Shown here piece by piece: positions 50,561 to 59,551 of a stretch of 64,000 nt of DNA (position 1 is the first letter of the stretch; each line of letters begins with the position of its first letter). The stretch comes from Phytohabitans aurantiacus (GTDB lineage Bacteria; Actinomycetota; Actinomycetes; Mycobacteriales; Micromonosporaceae). The notes below the pieces were generated by a model. That model had not been told where the DNA came from. It was given only the letters and a program-made list of their open reading frames with translations, and searched no databases. The stretch covers positions 95,570 through 159,569 of the forward strand of contig NZ_BSDI01000021.1 of the NCBI RefSeq assembly GCF_027923225.1. The letters are read 5' to 3'. A program made the translations under genes and the position numbers.

Positions 50561-51271
50561 GTGAGCAGGAAACCGACTATCGTGCTGGTGCACGGGGCCT
50601 TCGCTGACGGCAGCGGGTTCCGCACGGTCGCTGAGCGGCTGGTCGCCGCCGGCTATCCGGTAGCCGTCGCACCGAATCCGCTGCGAGGGCTCGCCTTCGA
50701 CGCGGCGCAGGTGCGGGCGCTGCTGGACAGCATCGACGGGCCGATCGTGCTGGTCGGGCACTCGTACGGCGGTGCGGTCATCTCCGCGGCCGCCGCCGGA
50801 AACACGAACGTGAAGGTACTGGTCTACCTGGCGGCGTTCGTGCCCGAGGCGGGCGAGAGCGTACAGGCGCTGGTCGAGAAGTTCCCGGGCAGCACCGTGG
50901 GAGAGTCCCTGAAACCGGTGCCGCTGCCCGGCGGCCAGGTCGACCTCTACATCGACCCGAGGGTGTTCCACGCGCACTTCGCGGCCGACCTGCCGGCCGG
51001 GGAAGCCGCGATCCTGGCGATCACGCAGCGCCCGGCCACCGGTGCCGCCCTCGGCGAGCCGGCCTCAGGCCCGCAGGCATGGCACACGATCCCGACCTAC
51101 CACCTGATCAGCGGCGCGGACCGGATCATCCCACCAGCGGCGCAGCACTTCATGGCCCAGCGCTCAGGCGCCACCGTCGAGGTGGTCGAAGGCGCCTCGC
51201 ACCTGGTGTTCGTCTCACACCCGGCCATCACGGTGGCCCTCATCGACAAGGCGGCGACCGAATATGCGTAA
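50561..51271 (+). CDS. Cytoplasmic alpha/beta hydrolase
   Basis: 236 aa from GTG. TIVLVHGAFADGSGFR, nucleophile VGHSYGGAVI, catalytic His EGASHLVFVS. Same family as the 48478 protein but without signal peptide. The operon context suggests both act on the same compound on opposite sides of the membrane (inference). Confidence 0.88.
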   Translation: MSRKPTIVLVHGAFADGSGFRTVAERLVAAGYPVAVAPNPLRGLAFDAAQVRALLDSIDGPIVLVGHSYGGAVISAAAAGNTNVKVLVYLAAFVPEAGESVQALVEKFPGSTVGESLKPVPLPGGQVDLYIDPRVFHAHFAADLPAGEAAILAITQRPATGAALGEPASGPQAWHTIPTYHLISGADRIIPPAAQHFMAQRSGATVEVVEGASHLVFVSHPAITVALIDKAATEYA

Positions 51272-51497
51272 GAACGACAACGCGATGAGCTGGGGCCTAC
51301 GCATCCACGTCCTCTGCTACCTCGCCGGCAACCTGATCCAGGTCCTCGTGTGGTGGCTGTTCACTCCGGAACAACACTTCTGGCCCATCTGGTCGATCCT
51401 GGGCTGGGGTGCCGGGCTGGTGGCCCACATCTGGGCGGTCCGTGCGACGTCCCGCCGGTCAGAACGCCTGGGCGAGCCGGCGGACCGCCTCCCGTAG
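51264..51497 (+). CDS. 2TM-domain small membrane protein
   Basis: 77 aa, start overlapping the hydrolase stop by 8 bp. Two membrane helices (WGLRIHVLCYLAGNLIQVLV and FWPIWSILGWGAGLVAHIW) as in the 2TM domain. The 3' end overlaps the convergent aminotransferase by 39 bp. Confidence 0.8.
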   Translation: MRKNDNAMSWGLRIHVLCYLAGNLIQVLVWWLFTPEQHFWPIWSILGWGAGLVAHIWAVRATSRRSERLGEPADRLP

Positions 51498-52646
51498 CTC
51501 CTGCGGGGTGCGGTCGCTGTAGGCGAACCGCAGATGCCGGGCCGAGGACCGCTGCCGCGGGTCCGCGGCGAAGAACTCTCCCTGCTGGTAGACGACACCG
51601 TTGGCGGCCGCCCGCCGAAACAGGGCCGCCGGGTCGAGGCCGTCGTCGGTGAGCCGCGGCCACAGGAACAGGCCGCCCTCGGGGGCCTGGATCTCGAAGG
51701 CGCCCGGGAGGTGTTCGTGCAGGGCGTCGACCAGTACACCCGCGCGTTCCCGGTACAGGGCGGTGGCGTCACCCACCATCCGGTCGAACCACTGGTTATC
51801 GCCGGTGACCAGCCGTTCGACGATTCCCTGGGTCACCGAGGACGTATGCACGTCGAGGCGGTTGCGCAGCCGGATCACCGGGTCCACCAGGTGCGCGGGC
51901 AGTACCAGCCAGCCCACGCGCCAGCCGGGGCCGAGGGTTTTGGTGAAGGTGTTGACGTGGATCGCCCGATCCGAGTCGTTGAAGACCGCCACCCCCTGGT
52001 CCCGGCCGGCGAACCGCAGCTCACGGTACGGGTTGTCCACGATCACGTAGAACCCGTGCCGCTCGGCGAGCTCGATGAGTGCCTGCCGCTTGGCGGCTGA
52101 CAGGCTGACCTGGGCCGGATTGTGGAAGTCAGGCACGGTGTAGGCCGCGGCGATCCGCTCACCCGCGGCCAGCCTTCGGGCGAGATGTTCGACGTCGAAG
52201 CCGTCGGCCTCGACCGGTACCGGCAGGATCCCCGTCGTCGAGACCTCCAGGGCCCACAGAAAGCCCGGGAATACCGGGTCATCGACGGCGACCGTGGCGC
52301 CGCGTTCGACGACGGTCAGCACCGACAGGCTGAGGCCGTGCATGCCACCATTGGTCACCACGATCCGGCCCGGGTCGACACCTTCGCGGTTCGCGATCCA
52401 GTCCCGCAACGCGGCGAACCCGTGCGCCGGCGAGTACTGCAGGCTCGCGATCGCGGCGTCGGGGTCCTGCCACAGCTGCGCCGACGCCCGGGCGATCGCC
52501 TCCACCGGCAGCGCCTCGGGTGCGGGGATGCCGCCGAGCAGACGGATCGCCTTGACGGCGGGTGCGGTCAGGCTGGCGTCGACGAAACCCTTCGGCGCCG
52601 ACAGCCCGCGGGCCAGAGTGGACAGTCGATCCCCGGTGGCCGTCAA
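51459..52646 (-). CDS. PLP-dependent aminotransferase (MocR-like catalytic domain)
   Basis: 395 aa, TTG start overlapping the stop of the AfsR-like gene (TTGA). Fold-type I: YSPAHGFAALRDWIANREG, VTNGGMHGLSLSV, VDNPYRELRF, PLP Lys in NTFTKTLGPGWRVGW, and the C-terminal HLRFAYSDRT. Resembles 2-aminoadipate transaminase-type enzymes without the GntR domain. Cotranscribed with the giant regulator. Confidence 0.85.
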   Translation of the reverse strand: MTATGDRLSTLARGLSAPKGFVDASLTAPAVKAIRLLGGIPAPEALPVEAIARASAQLWQDPDAAIASLQYSPAHGFAALRDWIANREGVDPGRIVVTNGGMHGLSLSVLTVVERGATVAVDDPVFPGFLWALEVSTTGILPVPVEADGFDVEHLARRLAAGERIAAAYTVPDFHNPAQVSLSAAKRQALIELAERHGFYVIVDNPYRELRFAGRDQGVAVFNDSDRAIHVNTFTKTLGPGWRVGWLVLPAHLVDPVIRLRNRLDVHTSSVTQGIVERLVTGDNQWFDRMVGDATALYRERAGVLVDALHEHLPGAFEIQAPEGGLFLWPRLTDDGLDPAALFRRAAANGVVYQQGEFFAADPRQRSSARHLRFAYSDRTPQELREAVRRLAQAF

Positions 52647-55600
52647 CGGCCCTCCTCATCGAGTTCGGCGAGCAATCGTCCGGCACGTCGCGCGAACAGG
52701 TGGGCGCCACACGCGGTGGATTGGGTGTACGCCTGCTCGGCGGCGGCCCGAACCGCGGTGACGGGTTCACCACGAGCCTGCGACAGGCGCGCCCTGAGCA
52801 GCAGAAGCAGTCCTTCGGCGTAACGCTGGCCGTAATCCCAGAGCGCCCGGTCCGCGCGGTCGAGGGCGGCTGCCGCCCGCTCCGGCAGCCCGGCGGCCAG
52901 CCACATCTCCGCGATCAGCCCGTACTGGTAGGCGATACCCCACTGCGGCGGATCGAGCAGGCTGGCGACCAGGAGCTCCTCGGCCTCGGCCGCGGCACCG
53001 GCCGGATCGTCGCCGGTGAGGGCCCGGGCCCAGCACCAGTTCTGCCGGACGTAGTGGTCGATCTGGGAACGCAGGCGGGCCAGGCCGGCGGAGACCCACC
53101 GTTCGCCGGCACGTCGTGCCACGGCGGCGTCACCGGCCATCGAGGCGATCATCGTCGTGTAGTAGACCCAGACCGAGGCCGCGTACGGATCACCCGGGCT
53201 GTCCCAGGTATCGACGAACGCCAGCGCCGTCTCGACATCACCGTGCAACGCCGTCGTCACGGCCCGCCATCCGGGCCCTTCCCCGGGAATGCTGCCGTCG
53301 CGCCGCAGCGGTGTTTCCTCGTCCGGTGCGACAGCGGCGCCGTCCTGCTCGGTGAACGACCGGTACGCCTCACCGATATTGCCGATGTCCCACTGATGCA
53401 GGCCCCACGCCTGCCGGCCGTAACGCCGGATGGCCGGATCGGAGGACCCCTGCCCCTGCTCGCGCATCCGGCGGGCCAGCCGCCCGCGTTCCTTCTCCAT
53501 CGACGTGAAGGCGCCCATCAGCCGGATGAAGAGGAAGTCGGCGGCCTCCGCCTCCCGGCCCAGGGTGTGTGCCAGGTATTCGGCCCGCTCCAGCAGGTCG
53601 AATGTCGAGGCGTCGTAGCCCGAATGCCTCCGCACCACGATCGCGAGCAGCGTGAGGGCGGCCAGCTCCAGCTGCGGCAGACCCGAGGTCCGGGCGACCC
53701 GCACGGCCGAACGTAGCTGCCGATCAGCGGCCTCGAACGCGAGCTTGTTCGCCGCGCAGCGCCCGGCCCGGATCAGCGCCTGCGCGGTGCGGCCGGGATC
53801 GGCGAGCGGACCGGCTGCCCACAGGTGGTAGGCCAGGCGTTCCGCGGCGGCCTCGTCGTCGGCGTGGATCTGCTCGAGCGCATCCGCGACACTCAGATGC
53901 AGCCGGGTGGCCCGCTGCTTGGTCGTCGTCTCGGAGACCGACTCGCGAACCAGGTCGTGGGCGAAACGCAGCGACGACGGATCCTCCGGCCCGGGTTCGA
54001 GCAGCCCGAGAGCCTGCAGCGGCTCCAGACGATCCAGGCAGTCCGCGATCTGCACACCGGCGGCGCGAGACAGCAGCCGCAGGTCGATGTCACGGCCGAT
54101 GAGCGCGGCGACATGCAGCAGGTCGCGGGCGCGGTCGTCGAGGCCGGTCATCCGGTCACGGACGACATCGCGCACAGTGGACGGAACCCTCGCCGGTGCG
54201 TCCGGGCCCCCGTCGCCAAGCGCGCCCGCCTCGCTGAGCAGCCGGGACAGCTCCCGAACGAAGAACGGATTACCGGCGGTACGGGCATGGACAGCACTGG
54301 CGACACCGTCACCGGGATCGAGGCCGGCCTCGTGACGGATCAGTTCGGCCACGTCGCCCAGACCGAGCGGGCCGAGCCGGAACCGGCGATGGCCGGGCAG
54401 CCGGCTGGCCGCGGCCAGCACCTGCGAGAGCTCCGGGCTCAGCACGGGTGCGCGGTCACGGAGCGCACCGATGATCGCGGTGCCGTGCGGCAGCCGGACC
54501 GCCAAATGGGCGAGCAACTGCAGCGAAGCCATGTCGGCCCACTGGAGGTCATCGAGTATCAGCAGAGTCGGTCGCTGCGCCGATGCCTGACCGACAAGAG
54601 CGACGACCTGCTCGAACAACCGGAAGCGGGCGTTGCCGTCGGGAACCGCCCGGGTGGCGTCGTTTCCCGGCTCGAGGAGGATCCCGAGCTCGCTGGCCAG
54701 CCACTTCTCCCGCGCCGGGGCGGGCAGGCTCCCGACGATTGTGCCCAGCGCCTGCTCCCACGGCCACATCGACGGTGTGCCGTCGCCCTCCAGGCACCAA
54801 CCCCAGACGACGAGCGCACTGTCGCGGGCCGCCCCGGCGGCGGCCTCCTCCAGCAGGCGCGTCTTGCCGACGCCCGGTTCTCCCTCGACGATGCCGATCG
54901 CGGTGCGGCCGGCGATCGCACTCTCCACAGCGCGTCGCAACACAGCCAGTTCCTCGACCCGGCCGACAAGGAAGGGTGCCGCCGGGGCCCGTACCCGGTC
55001 ATCGTCACCAACCGGAAACGGTGACGGCAGCGCCAGCACCCGCCGATGTGCGGCCTCCAGAGCCGGACCGGGGTCGATGCCCAGCTCGTCGGCGAGGCGG
55101 TCGCGGACCCCGCGGAACACCGCCAGCGCCTCCGCCTGGCGTCCGGCGGCGCCGAGAACGCCGACGAGACCGGCCTGCACAGGTTCGTGGAACGGCGCCA
55201 TCGACGCTGCCAACTGCAGAGCCGGGAGTACCCGCTCCGGCCGGCCCGCCGACACGGCCAACTCGGCCGCTTCCGTGCACGCGTCGTAGAACTCGTCATC
55301 GAGCGCGGCGAAGACGGCGGCCGCCGCCGTCCCGTCGGCGATGCCGTTGCCTGCCGGGCCGTGCCAGAGCCGGAGCGCATCGACATAGTGATCGAGCGCC
55401 GCCTCCGGATGACCCTGGGCCAGAGCCGTCCTGGCCACTTCGACGTGTTCCCGGAAGGCGACGAGATCCAGCGTGCCCGGACCGGCGGTGAACAGATAGG
55501 AGTTGCCGCGACGGTGCAGGAAAAACCCGGTGCCACGGGCGGGAAGCAGCGGCTCCAGGATCCGCCGCAACGCCCCGACGTACTTCTGGATGACATTCAG

Positions 55601-55837
55601 GGCGCTGGCCGGGACGTCATCGCCCCAGATCAGGTCGATCAGCTCGCTCGTGCTGGTCGGCCTGCCGACCCGGGCCAGCAGCAGAGCCAACAGGAAAGCC
55701 TGCTGCCGGGGGCCGGCGTCCAGCTCGGCACCGTCGCGCCACAGGCGCAACGCCCCGAGCACCTGCAGAAACACCGAAGAACGGCCAGCGGAGGGATCCT
55801 CGTCGCCGGGCCGGACGGAAGGGACAGGTACCGCCAA
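52643..55837 (-). CDS. AfsR/SARP-type multidomain regulator (BTAD + NB-ARC-like AAA + TPR)
   Basis: 1064 aa. Residues about 20-110 form an OmpR-type winged helix (LLARVGRPTSTSELIDLIWG, LNVIQKYVGALRRIL), then a BTAD domain to about 270. The AAA/STAND ATPase follows with Walker A GEPGVGKT and Walker B LLILDDLQWAD, and a long TPR-like helical region makes up the rest. Proteins of this type activate secondary-metabolite or transport genes. Divergent from the MFS gene at 55979, and next to an aminotransferase and the hydrolase operon. Confidence 0.9.
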   Translation of the reverse strand: MAVPVPSVRPGDEDPSAGRSSVFLQVLGALRLWRDGAELDAGPRQQAFLLALLLARVGRPTSTSELIDLIWGDDVPASALNVIQKYVGALRRILEPLLPARGTGFFLHRRGNSYLFTAGPGTLDLVAFREHVEVARTALAQGHPEAALDHYVDALRLWHGPAGNGIADGTAAAAVFAALDDEFYDACTEAAELAVSAGRPERVLPALQLAASMAPFHEPVQAGLVGVLGAAGRQAEALAVFRGVRDRLADELGIDPGPALEAAHRRVLALPSPFPVGDDDRVRAPAAPFLVGRVEELAVLRRAVESAIAGRTAIGIVEGEPGVGKTRLLEEAAAGAARDSALVVWGWCLEGDGTPSMWPWEQALGTIVGSLPAPAREKWLASELGILLEPGNDATRAVPDGNARFRLFEQVVALVGQASAQRPTLLILDDLQWADMASLQLLAHLAVRLPHGTAIIGALRDRAPVLSPELSQVLAAASRLPGHRRFRLGPLGLGDVAELIRHEAGLDPGDGVASAVHARTAGNPFFVRELSRLLSEAGALGDGGPDAPARVPSTVRDVVRDRMTGLDDRARDLLHVAALIGRDIDLRLLSRAAGVQIADCLDRLEPLQALGLLEPGPEDPSSLRFAHDLVRESVSETTTKQRATRLHLSVADALEQIHADDEAAAERLAYHLWAAGPLADPGRTAQALIRAGRCAANKLAFEAADRQLRSAVRVARTSGLPQLELAALTLLAIVVRRHSGYDASTFDLLERAEYLAHTLGREAEAADFLFIRLMGAFTSMEKERGRLARRMREQGQGSSDPAIRRYGRQAWGLHQWDIGNIGEAYRSFTEQDGAAVAPDEETPLRRDGSIPGEGPGWRAVTTALHGDVETALAFVDTWDSPGDPYAASVWVYYTTMIASMAGDAAVARRAGERWVSAGLARLRSQIDHYVRQNWCWARALTGDDPAGAAAEAEELLVASLLDPPQWGIAYQYGLIAEMWLAAGLPERAAAALDRADRALWDYGQRYAEGLLLLLRARLSQARGEPVTAVRAAAEQAYTQSTACGAHLFARRAGRLLAELDEEGR

Positions 55838-55978
55838 ACTTCTCGAACCCCGTGTGACCTATGTGGACGAGCTGGATCCTACCCCGCCCGTAGGTCGGCG
55901 CCGCCACACCGAGATGGCGCGCGAAACAATGCGCCGAGATCATGTACGGCAACGTGCGAACCCTTCGGAAAGGCGGCC

Positions 55979-57367
55979 ATGACCGACGTCCGACTCCCCC
56001 TCCGCGCGCTCGGCCCGTTCGCCACCGGCTCGATCGGCATGGGCATCTGGGTCACCGTGCCGGGCCTGTTCCTGCTGTACTTCCTGACCGACGTCCTAGC
56101 CGTACCACCGCTCGCGGCCGGCCTCGTGATCCTGGTGCCCAACATCATCGACGTCGTGCTGCACCCGTGGGTGGGCCGGCTCTCCGACACCGACCTGGCC
56201 CGCCGCGGCCACCGGCGGCGACTGATGTTCACCGGCTGCCTGGTGGTGCTCGCCTTCGTGGCCCTGTTCGCGGTGCCGGCCGGCCTGCGCGGAATCCCCG
56301 CCGCCGTCTGGGTCGCGGTCGTCTTCGTGGCCGGCAACCTGCTCTACTCCTGCTACCAGGTGCCCTATCTGGCCACGCCTGCCGACCTCGACATCGGATA
56401 CCACGAACGGACCCGCCTCATGGGCTACCGCAACGTGGTCATCACGATCGGCGTCCTGCTCAGCGGCGTGACCGCACCCCTGCTCACCGGCGACGATCCC
56501 GGCGTCGGCGACTACACGCTGATGGCCCTGATCCTCGGCGCGGCCATGCTGGTGGCGATGGTGGCCGGCATCACCGGCGTAACCCGCCTCAAGCAGGCCG
56601 CGCCCGGCACCCCACCCGAGCCCGGACACCGCACCGGCCTGCTGGTAGCACTACGCGACCGGCAGTTCCGCGCGCTGACCGCCTCGTACCTGACCGTGGC
56701 AATCACCATGAACCTGGTGCTCGCCGGCATGCCCTACTTCGCCAAGTATGAACTGGGCCGCGCCACCCTCACCACCGTGCTCGTCGCGGCGTTCATGGCG
56801 CCGGCCGTCCTGGCCACACCACTCTGGGTACTGGTAGCCCGTCGCATCGGCAAACAACGCGGCCTGCTCGCCGCCCAAGCCGGATTCGTAGCCGGCTCGC
56901 TCGTGCTGGCACTGGGCAGCGCCGCGGGCCTGCCCGTCCTCATCGGAGCCGTGGCGGTGCTAGGCATGGCGTTCGCTGCCATGCAGCTGATGCCGCTGTC
57001 GATGGTGCCCGACGTCATCGCCGCCTCCGGCCCCGGCGGCACCGCACGCGCCGGCAGCTACACCGGCCTGTGGACCGCCGCGGAAGCCACCGGCGGCGCG
57101 CTGGGCCCGTACGCGTACTCGGCCTGCCTGGCCCTGGGCGGGTTCGTCGCCAGCACCGCGGACGAGCAGACCACCCAGTCCCCCGGCGCGCTGGCCGCCG
57201 TCCGTTACGGCTTCACCCTGGTGCCGGCCGCGCTCATGACGGTCGCCATCATGCTGCAACGGCGATACACCCTCGACAACACCGCCAACACAGGCTCCAG
57301 CGGGCTTGGCCTACGGGACCATTCGATGCAAACGGTACTGCCCGGAGAACCGTCAGATGCCACCTGA
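55979..57367 (+). CDS. GPH-type MFS transporter (MelB-like)
   Basis: 462 aa from ATG 55979. LGPFATGSIGMGIWVTVPGL, then GRLSDTDLARRGHRRR with the GPH pattern RxGRRR-like, and YQVPYLATPADL. Twelve membrane segments. Family members are cation:sugar symporters and related carriers. Divergent from the AfsR-like gene. Confidence 0.87.
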   Translation: MTDVRLPLRALGPFATGSIGMGIWVTVPGLFLLYFLTDVLAVPPLAAGLVILVPNIIDVVLHPWVGRLSDTDLARRGHRRRLMFTGCLVVLAFVALFAVPAGLRGIPAAVWVAVVFVAGNLLYSCYQVPYLATPADLDIGYHERTRLMGYRNVVITIGVLLSGVTAPLLTGDDPGVGDYTLMALILGAAMLVAMVAGITGVTRLKQAAPGTPPEPGHRTGLLVALRDRQFRALTASYLTVAITMNLVLAGMPYFAKYELGRATLTTVLVAAFMAPAVLATPLWVLVARRIGKQRGLLAAQAGFVAGSLVLALGSAAGLPVLIGAVAVLGMAFAAMQLMPLSMVPDVIAASGPGGTARAGSYTGLWTAAEATGGALGPYAYSACLALGGFVASTADEQTTQSPGALAAVRYGFTLVPAALMTVAIMLQRRYTLDNTANTGSSGLGLRDHSMQTVLPGEPSDAT

Positions 57368-57456
57368 CCAGCGGTTTTGTGATCGCGCAACCCCGTCTCC
57401 TTCCCCAGCGCCGCCGCCCGCCCGTGACGGCATGTCGCCACGCCCTGCGCGCCTCC

Positions 57457-57509
57457 CGCCGAATGCACATGGTGGGCTCTTTCCGCGTCCGTCCGCCGCC
57501 AGATCAGCC
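57457..57509 (+). repeat. Family-2 repeat, degenerate copy H
   Basis: GAATGCACATGGTGGGCTCT, TTCCGCGTCCGTCCGCC, AGATCAG. The terminal GATCAAGG is lost and the arms no longer pair well. Confidence 0.65.
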
Positions 57510-57539
57510 CGGCACGGCGTGTCGCCACGCCCTGCGCGC

Positions 57540-57620
57540 CGATCAAGGGCGAACGCACGCGGTTGGATCTCTTCTCCGCGTGCATTCGCCCTTGATCCAT
57601 GCAATTGCCCTTGATCGGCG
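57540..57620 (+). repeat. Family-2 repeat, copy G
   Basis: CGATCAAGGGCGAACGCACG ... CGTGCATTCGCCCTTGATCC ... GCCCTTGATCGGCG. Confidence 0.92.
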
Positions 57621-57651
57621 CGGAAAGGGAAGCGCGGAGAGCCGCGGCACC

Positions 57652-57697
57652 GCGCGGAGAGGGGCAGCGCGGAGAGGGGCAGCGCGGAGACGCTCGG
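57652..57697. repeat. 15-bp tandem repeat
   Basis: GCGCGGAGAGGGGCA twice in tandem followed by a partial third unit; a related unit recurs near 57718. Confidence 0.75.
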
Positions 57698-57828
57698 TCG
57701 CGGGGCAGGCTTGATCGGCGCGGAGAGGGGGCAGCGCGGACGTGGCGGAGAGTCGGGACCGGCCGATGCGGCGAAGGCTGCGGGCGGGTCGGGTGGAGTG
57801 GGCCTGCACGGCGCGCGAGCGTGCGAGG

Positions 57829-58437
57829 ATGGCGGTCGTGGGAATCGTGACGCCCGGCTTTCGCGGCCGGCCCCGCTCGTCCGGGCCCGAACTGCCGCCC
57901 GGGCAGTATCTGACAGAGGACTTCCCGGTGCTTTCCGCCGGCCCGACGCCGCGGGTGCTGACCGACCGGTGGGAGTTTGTCATCAGCACCGAGGCCGGCC
58001 AGGAGTACCGGTGGAGTTGGGCCGAGCTGATGGCCCTGCCCAGCGAGACGCCGACCGTCGACATCCACTGTGTCACCAAGTGGTCCAAGTTTGGCACCGC
58101 TTGGCAGGGCGTGTCTCTCGACACTTTAATGTCCGATGTGGACACGGCGGCGGACTTCGCGCTCGTGCACTCGTACGGCGGCTACACTACCAACCTGCCC
58201 CTGGAAGATCTGCTCAACGGGCAGGCGTGGATCGCGTACCGGTACGACGGCGCCGACCTCGCCCCCGAGCATGGCGGCCCGGCGCGGTTGCTGGTGCCGC
58301 ACCTGTACTTCTGGAAGTCCGCCAAGTGGGTGCGCGGCATCCAGCTCCTGCTCGACGACGAGCCCGGCTTCTGGGAAAGCGCCGGCTACCACGACTACGG
58401 TGACCCATGGCGCGAACAGCGCTACCAGGGCGACTGA
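57829..58437 (+). CDS. Molybdopterin-dependent oxidoreductase (sulfite-oxidase-like)
   Basis: 202 aa from ATG 57829 (GTG 57838 possible). Mo-pterin domain: Cys ligand in VDIHCVTKWSKFGTAW, WQGVSLDTLM, LVHSYGGYTTNLPLEDL, ending VPHLYFWKSAKWVRGIQLL. MsrP/YedY-like but without signal peptide. It overlaps the next gene by 31 bp, so it forms a unit with a flavin reductase. Confidence 0.88.
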   Translation: MAVVGIVTPGFRGRPRSSGPELPPGQYLTEDFPVLSAGPTPRVLTDRWEFVISTEAGQEYRWSWAELMALPSETPTVDIHCVTKWSKFGTAWQGVSLDTLMSDVDTAADFALVHSYGGYTTNLPLEDLLNGQAWIAYRYDGADLAPEHGGPARLLVPHLYFWKSAKWVRGIQLLLDDEPGFWESAGYHDYGDPWREQRYQGD

Positions 58438-59294
58438 CGTGGCGGGTCGCGCGGCTGATCGAGGCGCGCGACGAGACGCCCACCGCCCGCACCCTCGTGC
58501 TCGACGTGCCCGGCTGGCCCGGCCACCTCGCCGGCCAGCACGTCGACGTGCGGCTGACCGCTGACGACGGATACACGGCTCAGCGCAGCTACTCTATCGC
58601 CGCGCCCGCCGACGGAGACCGCGTCGAGCTGACCGTCCAACGTGTACCGGACGGCGAGGTTTCCCCGTACCTGACAGAGGTTTTCTCGAAGGGTGACCCG
58701 GTCGAGATGCGCGGCCCGGTCGGTGGCTGGTTCGTCTGGCGGCCCGCGGACACCGCGCCGGTGCTGCTGGTGGCCGGCGGTTCGGGCATTGTGCCGCTGA
58801 TGGCGATGGTGCGGGCCCGGCGGGCGGCCGGCAGTCGGGTGCCGTTCCGGCTCATCTACTCGGTGCGCACACCGTCCGATGTGTACTATGCCGACGAGCT
58901 ACGGCGCCGCGCTCGCGACGACGGCGGGCTGGACGTCACCTACGCGTACACGCGAGCCGTGCCGGAGGGCTGGCGGGAGCCGCCGCGCCGGCTTGGTGTC
59001 GCGGCCGTCAACACCGCGGGCTGGCCGCCCGATCTGGAACCGGCCTGCTTCGTCTGCGGCCCTACCGGCTTCGTCGAGGCCGTCGCCGACATCCTCGTCG
59101 CGCTCGGTCACGACCCCCGCCGCGTCCGCACCGAACGCTTCGGCCCGACGGCAGGCCCCGCGGAAAGCCCGACGGCCAGCACCGCGGAAAGCCCGGAAGC
59201 GAACCCCGCCAGCGCCGCGAAACGCCCGACCGCGAGCCCCACCGAAGGCCCGACAGCAGAGCCCGCGCCAGGGCCCAAGGAGGCTAGACCATGA
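58407..59294 (+). CDS. Ferredoxin-reductase-type FAD/NAD(P) oxidoreductase
   Basis: 295 aa. FAD domain RSYSIAAP, NAD(P) domain LLVAGGSGIVPLMAM, VCGPTGFVEAVADIL. The 2Fe-2S domain is absent. The last 45 or so residues are a low-complexity Pro/Thr/Ser/Ala tail (AESPTAS, AESPEAN repeats). Likely electron donor of the overlapping Mo-oxidoreductase. Confidence 0.87.
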   Translation: MARTALPGRLTWRVARLIEARDETPTARTLVLDVPGWPGHLAGQHVDVRLTADDGYTAQRSYSIAAPADGDRVELTVQRVPDGEVSPYLTEVFSKGDPVEMRGPVGGWFVWRPADTAPVLLVAGGSGIVPLMAMVRARRAAGSRVPFRLIYSVRTPSDVYYADELRRRARDDGGLDVTYAYTRAVPEGWREPPRRLGVAAVNTAGWPPDLEPACFVCGPTGFVEAVADILVALGHDPRRVRTERFGPTAGPAESPTASTAESPEANPASAAKRPTASPTEGPTAEPAPGPKEARP

Positions 59295-59551
59295 CAGATC
59301 TCTATACCGACGGCAACGCGCTCGCCGGGCCGCTGCGGGAGATATTCGCGGTCGACGTCACGGCCGCGACCAGCCAGTGCGCGTCGTGCGGCCAGGCCGG
59401 GCCGGTGGCGACCCTGCGCGTGTACGACCACGCGCCCGGGCTCGTCGCGCGCTGTCCGGGCTGCGAGGAGGTGGTGCTGCGCCTGGTGCGCGGCCCGTCG
59501 GCGGCGTGGCTCGACATGCGCGGCGCCGTCTTCCTGCGCGTGCCGCTGTGA
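59291..59551 (+). CDS. DUF6510-like zinc-ribbon protein
   Basis: 86 aa. CASCGQAGPVATLRVY and RCPGCEEVVLRLVRGP form a four-Cys ribbon; the N-terminus DLYTDGNALAGPLREIF is typical. ATGA overlap with the reductase. Part of the Mo-oxidoreductase operon; role unknown. Confidence 0.8.
   Translation: MTDLYTDGNALAGPLREIFAVDVTAATSQCASCGQAGPVATLRVYDHAPGLVARCPGCEEVVLRLVRGPSAAWLDMRGAVFLRVPL

Larger units (their letters stand above)
57368..57828. other. Intergenic region with duplicated family-2 repeats
   Basis: 461 bp without a supported gene. A 25-bp segment (GTCGCCACGCCCTGCGCGCC at its core) appears at about 57429 and 57517, each followed by a family-2 element (a degenerate one, then copy G). Further on are short tandem 15-mers. 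Confidence 0.6.
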
